A stretch of DNA of 43,582 nt from CAYGAW01 sp964347945 (GTDB lineage Bacteria; Chloroflexota; Anaerolineae; UBA7937; B3-Chlor): NCBI GenBank assembly GCA_964347945.1, contig CAYGAW010000170.1, positions 1 through 43,582 on the forward strand, written 5' to 3'. Under the pieces are notes generated by a model that was not told the DNA's origin, did not search any database, and saw only the letters and a program-made list of their open reading frames with translations. Within the stretch, counting starts at the first letter, position 1. The number at the start of each line of letters is the position of its first letter. Both the position numbers and the translations under genes were made by a program. Shown piece by piece: positions 1 through 9,400 of the stretch.

Positions 1-1011
1 GTGCTCAGCATGTTGCGGGTCAACATGGGGCTGAAAGAGGGAGAGCGGCTTCTCGTAGTCACCGATCCTCCCGACCTCTCCCTGTGGCAGGACAAGAGCC
101 CTGCGGAGCTAACGAGCCAGCTGGAACGCTCCATGTTGGCCAGGATGGTGGCTGAGATAGCGAAGGAGTCCTTCCCCCACTCCACGGTGGATTTCTTTCC
201 TTACCCTTCGGTGCGGATGCACGGCAAGGAGCCCGGCGAAGCGCTGGCCGAGAAGCTGCTTCAGGCCGAGGTGATCGTGGCTATCACCAACTACTCCCTC
301 TCTCACACCCGTGCGCGGGCCAAGGCCACCGAGGCTGGCGCGCGCATCGCCAGTATGCCCGGCTTCGTGGCCCGTATGTTCCACCCGGACGGGCCCATGG
401 CCGTGGACTACCACCAGGTGGGGGCCGACACGGAGAGGCTCGCAGCATTGATCACTGCATCCGAGAGCGGCGTGGTGCACTCACCGGCCGGGACCGACAT
501 CCGCTGCAGTCTGGCCGGCCGAAGCGGGGGAGTTGACTCAGGACTCTGTTCCGAGAGGGCAGCCTGGAGCAACCTTCCCGCTGGTGAAGCTTATGTTGCC
601 CCGGTGGAAGGCACCGCAGAGGGGGTGATCGTGGTCCAGACAGGCTGGTATCCCCACCTCACCGAGGAGATGGTCCTTCACCTGGAACAGGGGCTGGTGG
701 TCCGGCTCGAAGGCGGAGGAAAGGTAGGGGACGAGTTCAGGGAGCTGCTCCAGCTGGAGAGGGAGGAGGAGACATACCGGGCCCGTCGCAACCTGGCGGA
801 GCTGGGCATCGGCACCAATCCCAACGCCAGGCAGCCGGACAACGTGCTGGAGGCGGAGAAGATCAAAGGGACGGTGCATCTGGCCATCGGCGACAACTCC
901 CACATGGGTGGCACGGTAACGTCTGACCTCCACGAGGACTTCGTCATTCCCGAGCCTGATCTGCTCCTGGATGGAAACCTGGTCATCGAAGGCGGGGAGT
1001 GGCGAATCTGA
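1..1011 (+). CDS. M29-family metallo-aminopeptidase (5' end at window edge)
   Basis: Predicted cytoplasmic metallo-aminopeptidase of peptidase family M29 (thermophilic/leucyl aminopeptidase type), which removes N-terminal residues from peptides using two metal ions. The C-terminal half carries the family signature: GEAYVAP with Glu196, then Glu267 in NLAELGIGTNP, His293 in GTVHLAIGDN, and His311/Asp313 in LHEDFV, which fit the expected metal ligands. The reading frame is open at base 1, where a GTG could serve as start. The N-terminus aligns only from the VNMGLKEGERLLVVTD region, so a few upstream codons may lie outside the window. At 336 aa it is a little shorter than typical members (about 370-410). 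No signal peptide is seen. The next gene downstream is a broken oxidoreductase, so no operon can be inferred. Confidence 0.85.
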   Translation: MLSMLRVNMGLKEGERLLVVTDPPDLSLWQDKSPAELTSQLERSMLARMVAEIAKESFPHSTVDFFPYPSVRMHGKEPGEALAEKLLQAEVIVAITNYSLSHTRARAKATEAGARIASMPGFVARMFHPDGPMAVDYHQVGADTERLAALITASESGVVHSPAGTDIRCSLAGRSGGVDSGLCSERAAWSNLPAGEAYVAPVEGTAEGVIVVQTGWYPHLTEEMVLHLEQGLVVRLEGGGKVGDEFRELLQLEREEETYRARRNLAELGIGTNPNARQPDNVLEAEKIKGTVHLAIGDNSHMGGTVTSDLHEDFVIPEPDLLLDGNLVIEGGEWRI

Positions 1012-1238
1012 TTGAAGGAGACGTCAAGGTCGAGTCTCCGCACCGCCTGCCCAGTGTCCGCTCGTTGGCAACCAGGGCCTTCTCCAGGGGCCTGGAGCAA
1101 GGTGATGGTCAAATCATGGCTCTGGTTGCGGTATGCCAGCGAAGAACGCTGAGGGAGGAGGGACCGTCTATGGGGACTTCACCCAGAGCGGTCGAGATGA
1201 CCAGTATGCATCGCACTGCGTGGGCAAGGGCAGCCTGA

Positions 1239-1574
1239 ATGAATACGACACCACCGGGTGAGATCAAATACGCCCACCTCTTCGAACCCATCCAGGTGGG
1301 CAAGTTCAAACTACGGAATCGCGTCAAGTACGCGGCGTGCTCCATCTCCAACTTCAACACCCTCGAGGGGCACATCACCGACCGAGAGTATGCGCGCATG
1401 GAAGTGATCGCCCAGACGGGCTGCGGGTTGATCACCAACCAGGGCGCGTATCCAGATGCGAAGGGCGAAGGGAAGACGTACGTCCGGCAGATTGCACTCT
1501 ACGACGACAAGTTCATCCTCCCCTTGCCGTTCTCTCTTTCCAGGAACTTCACCAGCTTCACCGTTCCAAGGTAG
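1239..1574 (+). pseudogene. Truncated NADH:flavin oxidoreductase (Old Yellow Enzyme family), N-terminal fragment
   Basis: The first ~92 residues match the N-terminus of OYE-family FMN oxidoreductases (2,4-dienoyl-CoA reductase-like): HLFEPIQVGKFKLRNRVKYAA, GHITDREYARME, GCGLITNQGAYPD and ALYDDKFI are in the right order for the first strands of the TIM barrel. Normal members are 350-650 aa. Here homology stops near base 1522 and the frame runs into low-complexity sequence leading into a repeat that starts near 1561, with a stop at 1572-1574. Nothing resembling the rest of the barrel, the iron-sulfur site or the NADH domain follows. The ATG has only a weak upstream ribosome site. I read it as a gene cut by insertion of, or deletion next to, the repeat element. 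Confidence 0.75.
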
Positions 1575-1645
1575 CCCGAGATTGTGTTCACCCAGAGGTT
1601 CACCCGCAACACAGCGCACGGACAGTGTTTTGCGCTGCATACCGT
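1561..1645 (+). repeat. Imperfect direct repeat, copy A
   Basis: Starts with CCGTTCCAAGGTAGCCCGAG and is repeated 213 bases downstream (copy B at 1774). The first ~25 bases differ at one position; the rest diverges more but keeps the order GTTCA..GGTTCAC.CGC..CACAGCGC..CTGCAT. Weaker similarity reaches ~20 bases upstream of each copy. The left edge coincides with the point where the oxidoreductase frame is lost. Confidence 0.65.
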
Positions 1646-2085
1646 CTTGTCATGGCTGGCGAACTGACAGAGTGCCCATGTCTCATCTTTCCATTGCCTC
1701 CACCCCACTAGAATCTCGGCACCGTTTCGGTACGAATCCGCCACTATACCTCCCAATACCTTTGCTGGCTTGACCGTTCCAAGGTAGCCCGAGATTCTGT
1801 TCATTCAGTGGTTCACGCGCCTCACAGCGCGTGAACAGGACTTCGTTCTGCATTTCGCCTTCTCTAACCCGTCGAACGGACAAAGCGCAAGCGCTTATCC
1901 TGTCATGGTCCATGGCCCATATTCTACCAGAATCTTGAGACTATTGCCCGAGCCATGGTGTTTCTTTGCCACGTCCGGGGCGAGGTTGGCCGCCGATCCC
2001 TGGTTGAGGCCTGCGTTGTTGGGGTGTGCGCCTTCTGCAACTGTCGGCCGTATGCATTGGTGAGAGGGTGCTCAAGCAATTCGGG
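1575..2085. other. Gene-free stretch with repeats between converging genes
   Basis: Holds the two repeat copies described separately and a second small palindrome (AAGCGC-AA-GCGCTT, about 1881-1894). The frames crossing it give repetitive peptides that mirror the DNA repeat, so I do not call genes. From 1900 to 2085 I see nothing I can support. Confidence 0.5.
1774..1858 (+). repeat. Imperfect direct repeat, copy B, with 10-bp inverted repeat
   Basis: Second copy of the element at 1561. It contains a perfect 10-bp inverted repeat, GTTCACGCGC (1812-1821) and GCGCGTGAAC (1828-1837), separated by 6 bases, which would form a stable hairpin. The same positions in copy A are degenerate. This looks like a short palindromic dispersed repeat; no transposase is nearby. 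Confidence 0.6.
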
Positions 2086-3588
2086 CTACTTCCTCGACCG
2101 TACAGACTTCAGCCATTCGTCCAATTGGCTCGCGGCGATCTCTCGTCCTCCTAGTCCAAACGCTAAGGCCACGGCCAAGGCGAATGCAGCCAGCAGCAAA
2201 CCAAAGGCCAGGGTGATGATCTGGTTGGCCAGACCCATCTCGGTCAAGGCTATGGCACCGGCCAGGATAAGGATGGAGACACGGGCAGCCATGGCAAACA
2301 GGCTTGCCTGGGCTGCCCCGCTGGCCTGCACGGCTTGTGCTGCGAAATTCGCCAGCCAGAGCCCAAAACCGAAGACCACCAGTCCCAGGATCACCTGAAG
2401 CAGGAACACCGTGAGACCGGATATCAGAGTGGCTAGCTCAGCGAAGCCCAGTAGCTGCGATGCCTCTACGCTGGCCAAGAGCATGGTTCCCACCAGCACC
2501 AGGTATCCGGCGATCTCGGACGGCGAGGGCTCCCACTTGGTCTCCTCGGCGGCCAGGCCCAACCGCATGAGGATGGCGTCGAACCCAATCCCCGCCAGCA
2601 CTCTGGCGACCAGTTGGGACAGAAGGCGCCCCACCACGTAGGCGATGGCCAGTAGCAGGATCGCTGCAAAGATGCCGGGGAGCGCCACCAGGACAACCCC
2701 CAGCATGTCGCTGGCTGGCTTGGTGATGGCATCCAGTCCCAGAGTGTTGAGGGCGGCGATCAGGATTGGGATCAGAACCAGTACGTAGCATACTAGGCCA
2801 ATCACACCGGACAGCGTCTGTTTGCCCAACGCCTGATCCAGCCCCACCTTCTCGCCCAACTTGTCGGCACCCACAGCCACCAGCACGTTGGTCACGAGGC
2901 GCTGCACAATCCGCGCCGCGAACCAGCCGATGGCCAGGATGATGACCGCACCGAAGATATTGGGCAGGTAGGCAAGGACGGTGTTGATCATGCTCTCCAC
3001 CGGGATCAGGAGTCCTTCCACAGCCAAAGCACCGAGCACAGCCGGCAGGAACAACAGGAAGACTAGCCAGTACACGACGTCACCCAGGGCCTTGGCCAAG
3101 CGGGAGCGATCCTCTTCCTCCACGCCGGCCAGACTGCCTAGGCGATCACTCAGCTCAGCGGCCTTCAGCACCCGCACAATGAGGAATCGCAGGATGCTGG
3201 CAATCACCCAGGCAATCAGAAGCAACAGCCCAGCGCCGATGATACGCGGTATGTACGCTGTCACCGCCGTCAGAAGTTGGTTGAGAGGCCCGGTGATCAC
3301 CGTGAGACCCAGCACTTCGAAGAACGCCACCAACGCGAAGAGGAAGATTAGCCAGAACACCAGTCTGCCGATCCACCTCTCTATGGGGATGGCCGCGGCT
3401 CCCTCTTCGTCCCCGGTGACCCACGCTGCGATTCGGTTGTCAAGGGTCGTCCGATGCAGCAGCCTGCGTACCACTCCAGACACGATCCAGGCGATCAGCC
3501 ACCCAACGAACAGTACCAATCCTGCTCCGACCAGTGTCCAGGCGGAGCTCAGGATCTGCTGGATGAAGTTGCTTAGTACCTCTTGCAT
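2086..3588 (-). CDS. Multi-pass membrane protein with TM-helix repeats (mechanosensitive-channel related)
   Basis: A 500-aa very hydrophobic protein with four repeated units, each a pair of membrane helices followed by a short amphipathic stretch (near residues 15-45, 70-150, 170-240, 260-330), then more helices to the end. Recurrent phrases such as GWLIAWIVSGVVRRLL, LLIAWVIASILRFLIVRVL, AIGWFAARIVQRLVTNVL and AIAYVVGRLLSQLVARVL are typical of the 'conserved TM helix' repeat found in CmpX/MscS-related proteins. I do not see the cytoplasmic MscS beta domain, so channel activity is inferred. The ATG at 3588 has a strong ribosome site (GGAGGT, 6 bases upstream). It stands alone, and a 70-bp repeat lies ~230 bases upstream on the same strand. 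Confidence 0.8.
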   Translation of the reverse strand: MQEVLSNFIQQILSSAWTLVGAGLVLFVGWLIAWIVSGVVRRLLHRTTLDNRIAAWVTGDEEGAAAIPIERWIGRLVFWLIFLFALVAFFEVLGLTVITGPLNQLLTAVTAYIPRIIGAGLLLLIAWVIASILRFLIVRVLKAAELSDRLGSLAGVEEEDRSRLAKALGDVVYWLVFLLFLPAVLGALAVEGLLIPVESMINTVLAYLPNIFGAVIILAIGWFAARIVQRLVTNVLVAVGADKLGEKVGLDQALGKQTLSGVIGLVCYVLVLIPILIAALNTLGLDAITKPASDMLGVVLVALPGIFAAILLLAIAYVVGRLLSQLVARVLAGIGFDAILMRLGLAAEETKWEPSPSEIAGYLVLVGTMLLASVEASQLLGFAELATLISGLTVFLLQVILGLVVFGFGLWLANFAAQAVQASGAAQASLFAMAARVSILILAGAIALTEMGLANQIITLAFGLLLAAFALAVALAFGLGGREIAASQLDEWLKSVRSRK

Positions 3589-3817
3589 CTTTCTACCTCC
3601 CGTAGTGAGTGTTGACTAGTACGACATTCATGGTTGAGCACCCTCACCGTCAACCTTTGTTAGACCCATTCATGTCTGTCAATCAGCGCTAACCAGAGTC
3701 ATCTCGGCGGAGTGGGCGATGTAGTAGCCGCCACTGCGGCCTTCGCCACTGATGCAGGCACGTTGATGACGGGTGACGAAACCCCGCTGTAACTATCATA
3801 TCGGAAACCGAGTGCGG

Positions 3818-3887
3818 ACACATCGGGCATTCGTTCAGTCTGCTTCCTGTACAATCGTCTAGTCTTCCGATGAGACGTTCGTACAGG
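3818..3887 (-). repeat. 70-bp dispersed element with inverted repeat, copy 1
   Basis: The reverse complement matches 11427-11496 at 57 of 70 positions by hand alignment without gaps, including an identical 20-base block at one end. It carries arms CCTGTACGA and TTGTACAGG at a 42-base span (3846-3887). In RNA these pair along all nine positions with one G-U. Weaker similarity continues to about 3785. It lies upstream of, and in the same direction as, the membrane protein gene starting at 3588. Confidence 0.65.
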
Positions 3888-4161
3888 CAGCGGTCCTGAC
3901 AACGGTCCACTGGATCTCTGTACGGAAAGGGAGTTCTCCAGACAGGTACTGACGAGAATTGGACAGTCGTGGGTACGTCGTCGACCGCGCATGGGTGGCA
4001 GGCCAACCAGAAGGTCTGGAAAAACGACTTGAGATCCCCAGGGCTTGATCGGTCCTTCGAAGCGCCTTACGGCCGACTCAGGATATGTCCAGCGGCGCAG
4101 GAAGGTTACATGAGGTCACCCCTCTGTCTGACAGGCCTTTGCGACATCCTCAGTCAGGAAC

Positions 4162-4190
4162 TTGCACACGTCTGTGGGCGCGGTTACAAT
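4162..4190 (+). promoter_or_regulatory. Sigma-70-type promoter for the kai operon
   Basis: TTGCAC (4162-4167), 17-base spacer, TACAAT (4185-4190). Transcription would start near 4197 and give a leader of about 210 bases before the PAS fragment at 4405. The -10 box is identical to that of the promoter at 27208-27236. Confidence 0.5.
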
Positions 4191-4404
4191 TAGGGTGTGA
4201 CAGTCAACTGCGATTCCCTTACCGTCTCGGAAGGCTGAACAGCCCGGAACGCATCGGGGCGAGCATTGAGCGTTTGGAAGTAGACGGTTTCGTTCCCGCC
4301 TGCAAGATGCAGTTGAGGTGCAGGGACGGCACATCCTACCATGCTAGTCTCACCGTGACGCTGTCCATCAACAGGCGTCACGTAGCCTATACGAGGTGAG
4401 TATC

Positions 4405-4641
4405 ATGGCCAGGAGAAGCAAACGCCAACCCCAAGACGAGCATCTGGAACCGCAAGCTAGGCCGTGTTTGGACGGGTTTTCGACCACTGTCCGGATGCCA
4501 TTCTCCTGACTGATGCGGGTGCCGGCGTGATATTTGGATGCCAATCCAGCTGACTGCGAACTGGTGGCTGTTGCCGGGGAGGAATTGCTGGGGCTGCATC
4601 AGGCAGCCGCGAGTGCTGATCCAGAGGAGGAGCCAAAATGA
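4405..4641 (+). pseudogene. Small PAS-domain gene upstream of kaiC, interrupted by two frameshifts
   Basis: No single frame is open, but pieces of three consecutive frames read as one PAS domain. ATG 4405 (ribosome site GAGGTGAG) gives MARRSKRQPQDEHLEPQA. A shift near 4460 leads to VFGRVFDHCPDAILLTDAG and then AGVIF. A second, compensating shift at 4536 leads to DANPADCELVAVAGEELL and GLHQAA, ending with TGA 4639-4641. FDHCPDAILLTDA...DANPA..ELV...EELLGLH is the classic first half of a PAS fold. The final frame equals the starting frame, and the stop overlaps the kaiC ATG as ATGA, the same arrangement used by kaiC/kaiB and kaiB/kinase. The product would be ~78 aa, only half a PAS domain. It is either a decaying remnant or an intact small gene with two sequencing indels. 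Confidence 0.7.
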
Positions 4642-6128
4642 CGAGGGAAACACGTGGTGAAGGAGCGAGCGCTGCCCGACTTTCGGTGGGGGCACTTCCA
4701 AAGGTCGCAACCGGCATCCGCGGATTGGACGACATCCTGGAAGGAGGCTTCCCCGAGGGGCGGACGACAATGGTCATCGGCGGCCCAGGCACCGGGAAGA
4801 CTGTCCTGGTGCTGGAGTTTGTGTATCGCGGGGCTGTGGCTGGCGAGCCGGGCATCATCGTGGCCTTTGAGGAGGAGGCCGACGCCGTGCGCCGGAACGC
4901 GGCATCGCTGGGCTGGGACCTGGCGCGCCTGGAGGACGCTGGCCAGATCTTCCTGATGGAAGCACGCCTGGATGCGGATGTGGTCCTCTCTGGCCCCTTC
5001 AATCTGAAAGGACTGCTGGCCATCATCGGCGGGCAAGCCGCGCGCATGGGAGCCAGAAGGATCGTAATCGACGCGCTGGACGTGCTCCTGGAGGTGTTTG
5101 ACGATCCAGTGCGCCAGCGTTCCGAGGTCTACGCCCTCCATAGATGGCTGGCAGACAACCGGTTTACCAGCATCCTGACGATGAAGACGTCGCCGAGGGG
5201 GGTGCTCTTGCCCCAGTATGCCTTCCTTGACTTCTTGGTGGATTGTTCCGTCTACCTTGACCAACGCATGAGCGAGCAAATATCTACCCGCCGATTGCGG
5301 GTGGTCAAGTATCGCGGTTCGGGCTTTGGCCGCAATGAGTATCCTTACGCCATCACACAGGACGGCATGCAGCTTGTTCCGACCTCGACGGTTGCGCTTT
5401 GGCATGAGCCTCTTGGCCCCAAGATGTCCACTGGCCACCCGCGGCTCGACGAACTCATGGAGGGTGGCTACCGGCGCACGTCCTGCGTCCTGATCTCAGG
5501 AAGTACCGGCACCGGCAAGACCACCCTGGCCTGCACCTTCGTGCAGGCTGCCCATCAGCGTGGCGAGAAAGTGTTCTACATCGGCTTTGAGGAATCGGAA
5601 GCGGCGATGGTGGGCAGCATGCTCAGTCCGGGGATTGACTTGCGCCCGGCTTTGGAGGCAGGCACACTGCAGGTTATGACGGCTATGCCCGAAGCGATGG
5701 GCGCTGAGGAACACCTGATCCGCGCTCTGAGAGCCCTGGACGTGTTTCAACCGCAGCACGTAGTGGTGGACGCCGTCTCATCCTGCAAACGCATGGATGC
5801 GGAACAGGCGGCGTTTGATTATCTGGTGCGTCTGGTGAATGCCTGCAAGGAGCGGGGCATCACCTCCATCCTCCTCGATCAGACCGCTGGGTCCCAGGCA
5901 GAGCATCAGATCAGCGACATTGGCATTTCGTCCCTGGTAGACGCGGCAATCTTGTTGGGGTACGTCCAAGAAAAAGATGTGATGAAACGCGCGCTCTTGA
6001 TACTCAAGTCGCGCGGCTCGGGACACTCGAACCGCTATCACGAATTCCTCATAACTGACCAGGGCATTGATATTGTCGAGGGTATGCTCGGCGGAGAGAC
6101 GGTGGGTGGTGAGGCAGGTGCGAAATGA
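4638..6128 (+). CDS. kaiC: KaiC-family double ATPase (circadian clock protein homologue)
   Basis: Two tandem RecA/KaiC ATPase domains (about residues 15-250 and 260-485). Domain 1 has Walker A GGPGTGKT (48-55) and the catalytic FEEE (Glu78, Glu79); domain 2 has GSTGTGKT (288-295) and FEES (Glu318, Glu319). In the second domain SDIGISS places Ser426, Asp427, Ser431 and Ser432 at the positions of the cyanobacterial phosphorylation region (Thr426, Asp427, Ser431, Thr432), so phosphate acceptors are kept as Ser-Ser. At 496 aa it lacks much of the C-terminal tail that binds KaiA in cyanobacteria, and no kaiA is present. The ATG is preceded by GAGGAG. It overlaps kaiB by ATGA. Likely role: phosphorylation- or ATP-driven timer or state switch signalling through the downstream kinase. 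Confidence 0.9.
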   Translation: MTRETRGEGASAARLSVGALPKVATGIRGLDDILEGGFPEGRTTMVIGGPGTGKTVLVLEFVYRGAVAGEPGIIVAFEEEADAVRRNAASLGWDLARLEDAGQIFLMEARLDADVVLSGPFNLKGLLAIIGGQAARMGARRIVIDALDVLLEVFDDPVRQRSEVYALHRWLADNRFTSILTMKTSPRGVLLPQYAFLDFLVDCSVYLDQRMSEQISTRRLRVVKYRGSGFGRNEYPYAITQDGMQLVPTSTVALWHEPLGPKMSTGHPRLDELMEGGYRRTSCVLISGSTGTGKTTLACTFVQAAHQRGEKVFYIGFEESEAAMVGSMLSPGIDLRPALEAGTLQVMTAMPEAMGAEEHLIRALRALDVFQPQHVVVDAVSSCKRMDAEQAAFDYLVRLVNACKERGITSILLDQTAGSQAEHQISDIGISSLVDAAILLGYVQEKDVMKRALLILKSRGSGHSNRYHEFLITDQGIDIVEGMLGGETVGGEAGAK

Positions 6129-6454
6129 AGCTGACTGGCCGCGGGATGGGGGCGGAAGGCGTGGAAGCGAGAGGCGACAAGTTCCGTCTACTACTCTTTG
6201 TAGCCGGAAACGAGCCCAATTCACAACAGGCCAAGGAGAACCTGACTCAGCTTTGCGAGTGCCACCTGAAAGGGCGCTACGAACTGGACGTGATTGACGT
6301 GTTCAAGGATTTCGGAGTCGCACTAGAGGAAGGTGTGCTGGTGACGCCGGCGCTGATTCGGGTCGCTCCCCCGCCACGGGTCACGGTGCTGGGTAGCCTA
6401 GGCGACACTCAACAGGTGCTCGCCGCGCTGCGACTGTCCGGAGGTGAGTCATGA
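6125..6454 (+). CDS. kaiB: KaiB-family clock protein
   Basis: 109 aa with a thioredoxin-like KaiB domain at about residues 20-105. It shows the family pattern LLLFVAGNEPNSQQAKENL, a middle segment with YELDVIDVFKD, then VLVTPALIRVAPPPRVTVLG. KaiB changes fold to bind the KaiC ring and recruits output kinases. It has a ~18-residue N-terminal extension; a later start is possible, but the ATGA overlap with kaiC favours 6125. The kinase gene begins in its last codons (ATGA at 6451-6454). Adjacency to kaiC makes the assignment secure; whether a true oscillation exists without kaiA is not known. Confidence 0.92.
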   Translation: MKLTGRGMGAEGVEARGDKFRLLLFVAGNEPNSQQAKENLTQLCECHLKGRYELDVIDVFKDFGVALEEGVLVTPALIRVAPPPRVTVLGSLGDTQQVLAALRLSGGES

Positions 6455-9400
6455 GCCATGAAGAGCTGACCTACGAAGAGCTCGAAGCCCGACTGGCCAG
6501 GGCGGAAGCGGTCATCGAAGTCCTGCGCGGCGAGCAGGTGGACGCCATTGTCGGGGAGAAACACCTGGCCTTGGTACGCCTGAAAGAGGTAGAGGACGCG
6601 CTGGCTGAGAGCGTGGAGGCGCATCGACGGCTGATGGAGCTTTCCTTCGATGGTGTTGCCATTTACAGGGAGGGGGAGGTCGTCTTCGCGAATCCTGCGC
6701 TGGCGGGACTTCTTGGTGCCGAAGATCCCGAGCAGCTCCTGGGAAGAGACGTGAAGGAATTCGTTTCCTCCGAATACCGAGAAGTTCTGGAGGATCGTCT
6801 GCGGCAGGTTCGGCACCAGGGAGAAGCCCCGTTGTTTGAAGAGAGGCTTGTTCGTCTCGACGGAACTGCTGTTGATGTGGAGGTAGCAGGAGTCCTCACC
6901 ACGTATGAAGGTCAGCCTGCCGTACAGGTGGTGATTCGTGATATCACCGCACCAAAGTGGGCCCAGGAGGCACTGTCGCGGTATGCGCAGGAGTTGGCCG
7001 AACGCGTCAGACAACTGAATTGCCTCTATGGCATCTCCGCTCTTGTGGAGAAGCCCGGTGTCACTCTGGAGGAGGTACTTCAAGGAACAGTGGAGCTCCT
7101 TCCTCCCGCCTGGCACTATCCAGAGATCACTTGCGCACGCCTTGCCGTAGATGGGCAGGAGTATCGGACGGACAACTACGAGGAGACTGCCTGGGTGCAG
7201 ACCGCGGACATCGTGATACGTGGCGAGCGAGCCGGAACGCTTCAAGTTGGCCTCCTGGAGGAGAGGCCAGCAAGCGACGAGGGCCCTTTCGCTCAGCAGG
7301 AGCCGCTTCTGATCGATGCCATCGCGCAACGTGTGGGGCGCATCATAGAACGTACGCGTGCGGAGGAAGCGCTGCGGCAGTCAACGAGAGAACTGACCCT
7401 CAGGAACCGGATCGCTCGGGTTTTCCTCACCACCACCGATGAAGAGATGTACGGTGAAGTGTTGCAGGTGGTTCTGGAGGCCTTGGAAAGCGAGTACGGG
7501 GTCTTCGGATACATAGACGAGGATGGAGCCTTGATATGTGCCTCCATGACCAAAGACATCTGGGACAAGTGCCAGATTCCCGATAAGGACATCGTATTTC
7601 CCCGCGAGACTTGGGGTGGCATCTGGGGCCGGGCCCTCGTAGAGGCGAAGTCATTCTACTCCAACGGCCCCATGCGTGTCCCCGAGGGGCATGTTCCCAT
7701 AGAGAGGGCTATCGCTGTGCCCATCATCCATCAGGGGGAACCCATCGGGATTCTCGAGGCGGCCAACAAAGATACTGATTATGATGAGCGTGACCAGGGG
7801 TTGCTCGAAGCGATCGCTGGCTACATAGCTCCAGTGCTCCAGGCGGGGTTTGAGAGAGACAGAGAGGAGAGGGAGCGCAGGCGGGCGGAGGAGGCACTGC
7901 GAGAGAGCGAGGAGAGATTCAGAACCATGTACTCGCAATCGCCCATCTCAGTGGAGCTATACGACGCCGACGGCAAATCGGTGGACGCAAACCCGGCGTG
8001 CCTCGATCTCTTTGGCGTTGACAGCGTGGAGGAGCTGCGAGGATTCAGTCTGTTCGAAGATCCCAATATGCCGAGTGACGCAAGGGCGCACATCGAAAGA
8101 GGAGAAGCGGTCGTCTATGAGAATGTTTTTGACTTCGACCTTGTTGCACGGGAGGGCCTGTACAAGACATCCAAATCGGGGAGCAGATTCATTGACGTCC
8201 GTATCACGCCCCTGAAGGGAGCGGAAGGGGTCCCTGGCGGATTCCTGGTTCATGTGCAGGACATCACCGAGCGGAAGAGGGCAGAGGAGGAACTGCGCGA
8301 GACCACGCGTCTCCTGGAAACGATCCTCGACCACTCACACGTGCTGGTGGCCTGCATGGATCCCGGGTTCAACTTCCTGAGAGTAAACCGGGCCTACGCT
8401 GAAGCCGACGGGCGGGACTCGTCGTTCTTCCCTGGAAGGAACCACTTCGACCTGTACCCCGACGAGGAGAACCAGGCTATCTTCCAGAGTGTGGCAGCTA
8501 CGGGTGAAGTCTTTGCGGCGTACGCCAAACCCTTCGAATATGCGGAGCATCCCGAGCGCGGCGTCAGCTACTGGGACTGGTCGCTGGTGCCCATCACGGA
8601 GGATGACGGCACAGTGACCGGACTCGTGCTCACCGTGGCGGATGTCACTGAGCGCACGCGGGCGGAGCAGGCGCTGTGGGAGAGCGAGGAGAAGTATCGT
8701 GATCTGGTGGAGAACATAGACGACGTCATCTACGCTGCTGACGCAGAGGGCGTTGTAACCTATGTCAGTCCATCCATCGAGGCTTTCGGATACACACTGT
8801 CAGAAGTCATTGGTCACACCTTCCCAGAGTTCCTGGTCCCAGAGGATTCCCGGTCTGCTGGGGAGACCCTATCTACACTACTCGTTTCTGGCCATTCCGT
8901 CGGAGAGAATGAGTATCGGATTCTGAGTAAGTCCGGCGAAGTGCGATGGATACGTGTTTCTAGCCGGCCTGTGTTCGCCGACGATCGCGTCGTTGGAGTG
9001 AGAGGAGTGCTATCGGACATCACCGAGCGCAAGAGGGCGGAGCGGCAATTGCTGGAGGCCAAGGAAGATGCCGAACGGGCCAGAGGTCTGGAAGGGGAAC
9101 GCAGGCAAGAGGCGGAACGCCGTCGCCAGATAGCCGAGAGCCTGGCCGACGTGATGACCGTTTTGAACTCCAACCAGAGCCTCGACGAGGTGCTGGACTA
9201 CATCGCCATGCGGACGGCAGAGTTGCTCGGCAACCAGGCGGTGGGCATATACAGGCTTGAAGATGATCAGAAGTTCGCGATCCAAGCTGCCCGGGGTCTC
9301 CTGGTCGCCTATGCCACTGGGCGGGACATCCCCATCGGCCATGCGGCGCTGAGGCGGGCCATGGCATCCCGGGAGGCTGTCCCAGTTCCTCGTCTTGGTC

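Larger units (their letters stand above)
3589..4404. other. Long intergenic region between divergent genes
   Basis: Separates the membrane protein (minus) from the kai operon (plus). It contains the 70-bp repeat at 3818-3887 and the plus-strand promoter at 4162-4190. Open frames here show neither family similarity nor good ribosome sites. The minus-strand frame through the repeat reads LNECPMCPHS, discussed under findings. Nothing else is supportable. Confidence 0.6.

Noticed and set aside
1012..1238. 79-codon frame between the aminopeptidase and the oxidoreductase fragment
   Set aside because: Overlaps the aminopeptidase end, no ribosome site and no recognisable protein.
2981..3619. 212-codon plus-strand ORF opposite the membrane-protein gene
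   Set aside because: It is the antisense shadow of a clear multi-pass membrane protein; serine/arginine-rich product typical of shadow frames.
3689..4006. 105-codon minus-strand frame containing LNECPMC, a possible zinc-ribbon protein
   Set aside because: Ribosome site poor, most of the frame is low-quality sequence, the second copy lacks matching cysteines, and differences between copies avoid the third codon position.
4638..6128. GvpD, RadA or other RecA-type ATPase instead of KaiC
   Set aside because: Two KaiC domains, FEE motifs, the SDIGISS segment and adjacent kaiB make KaiC the better call.
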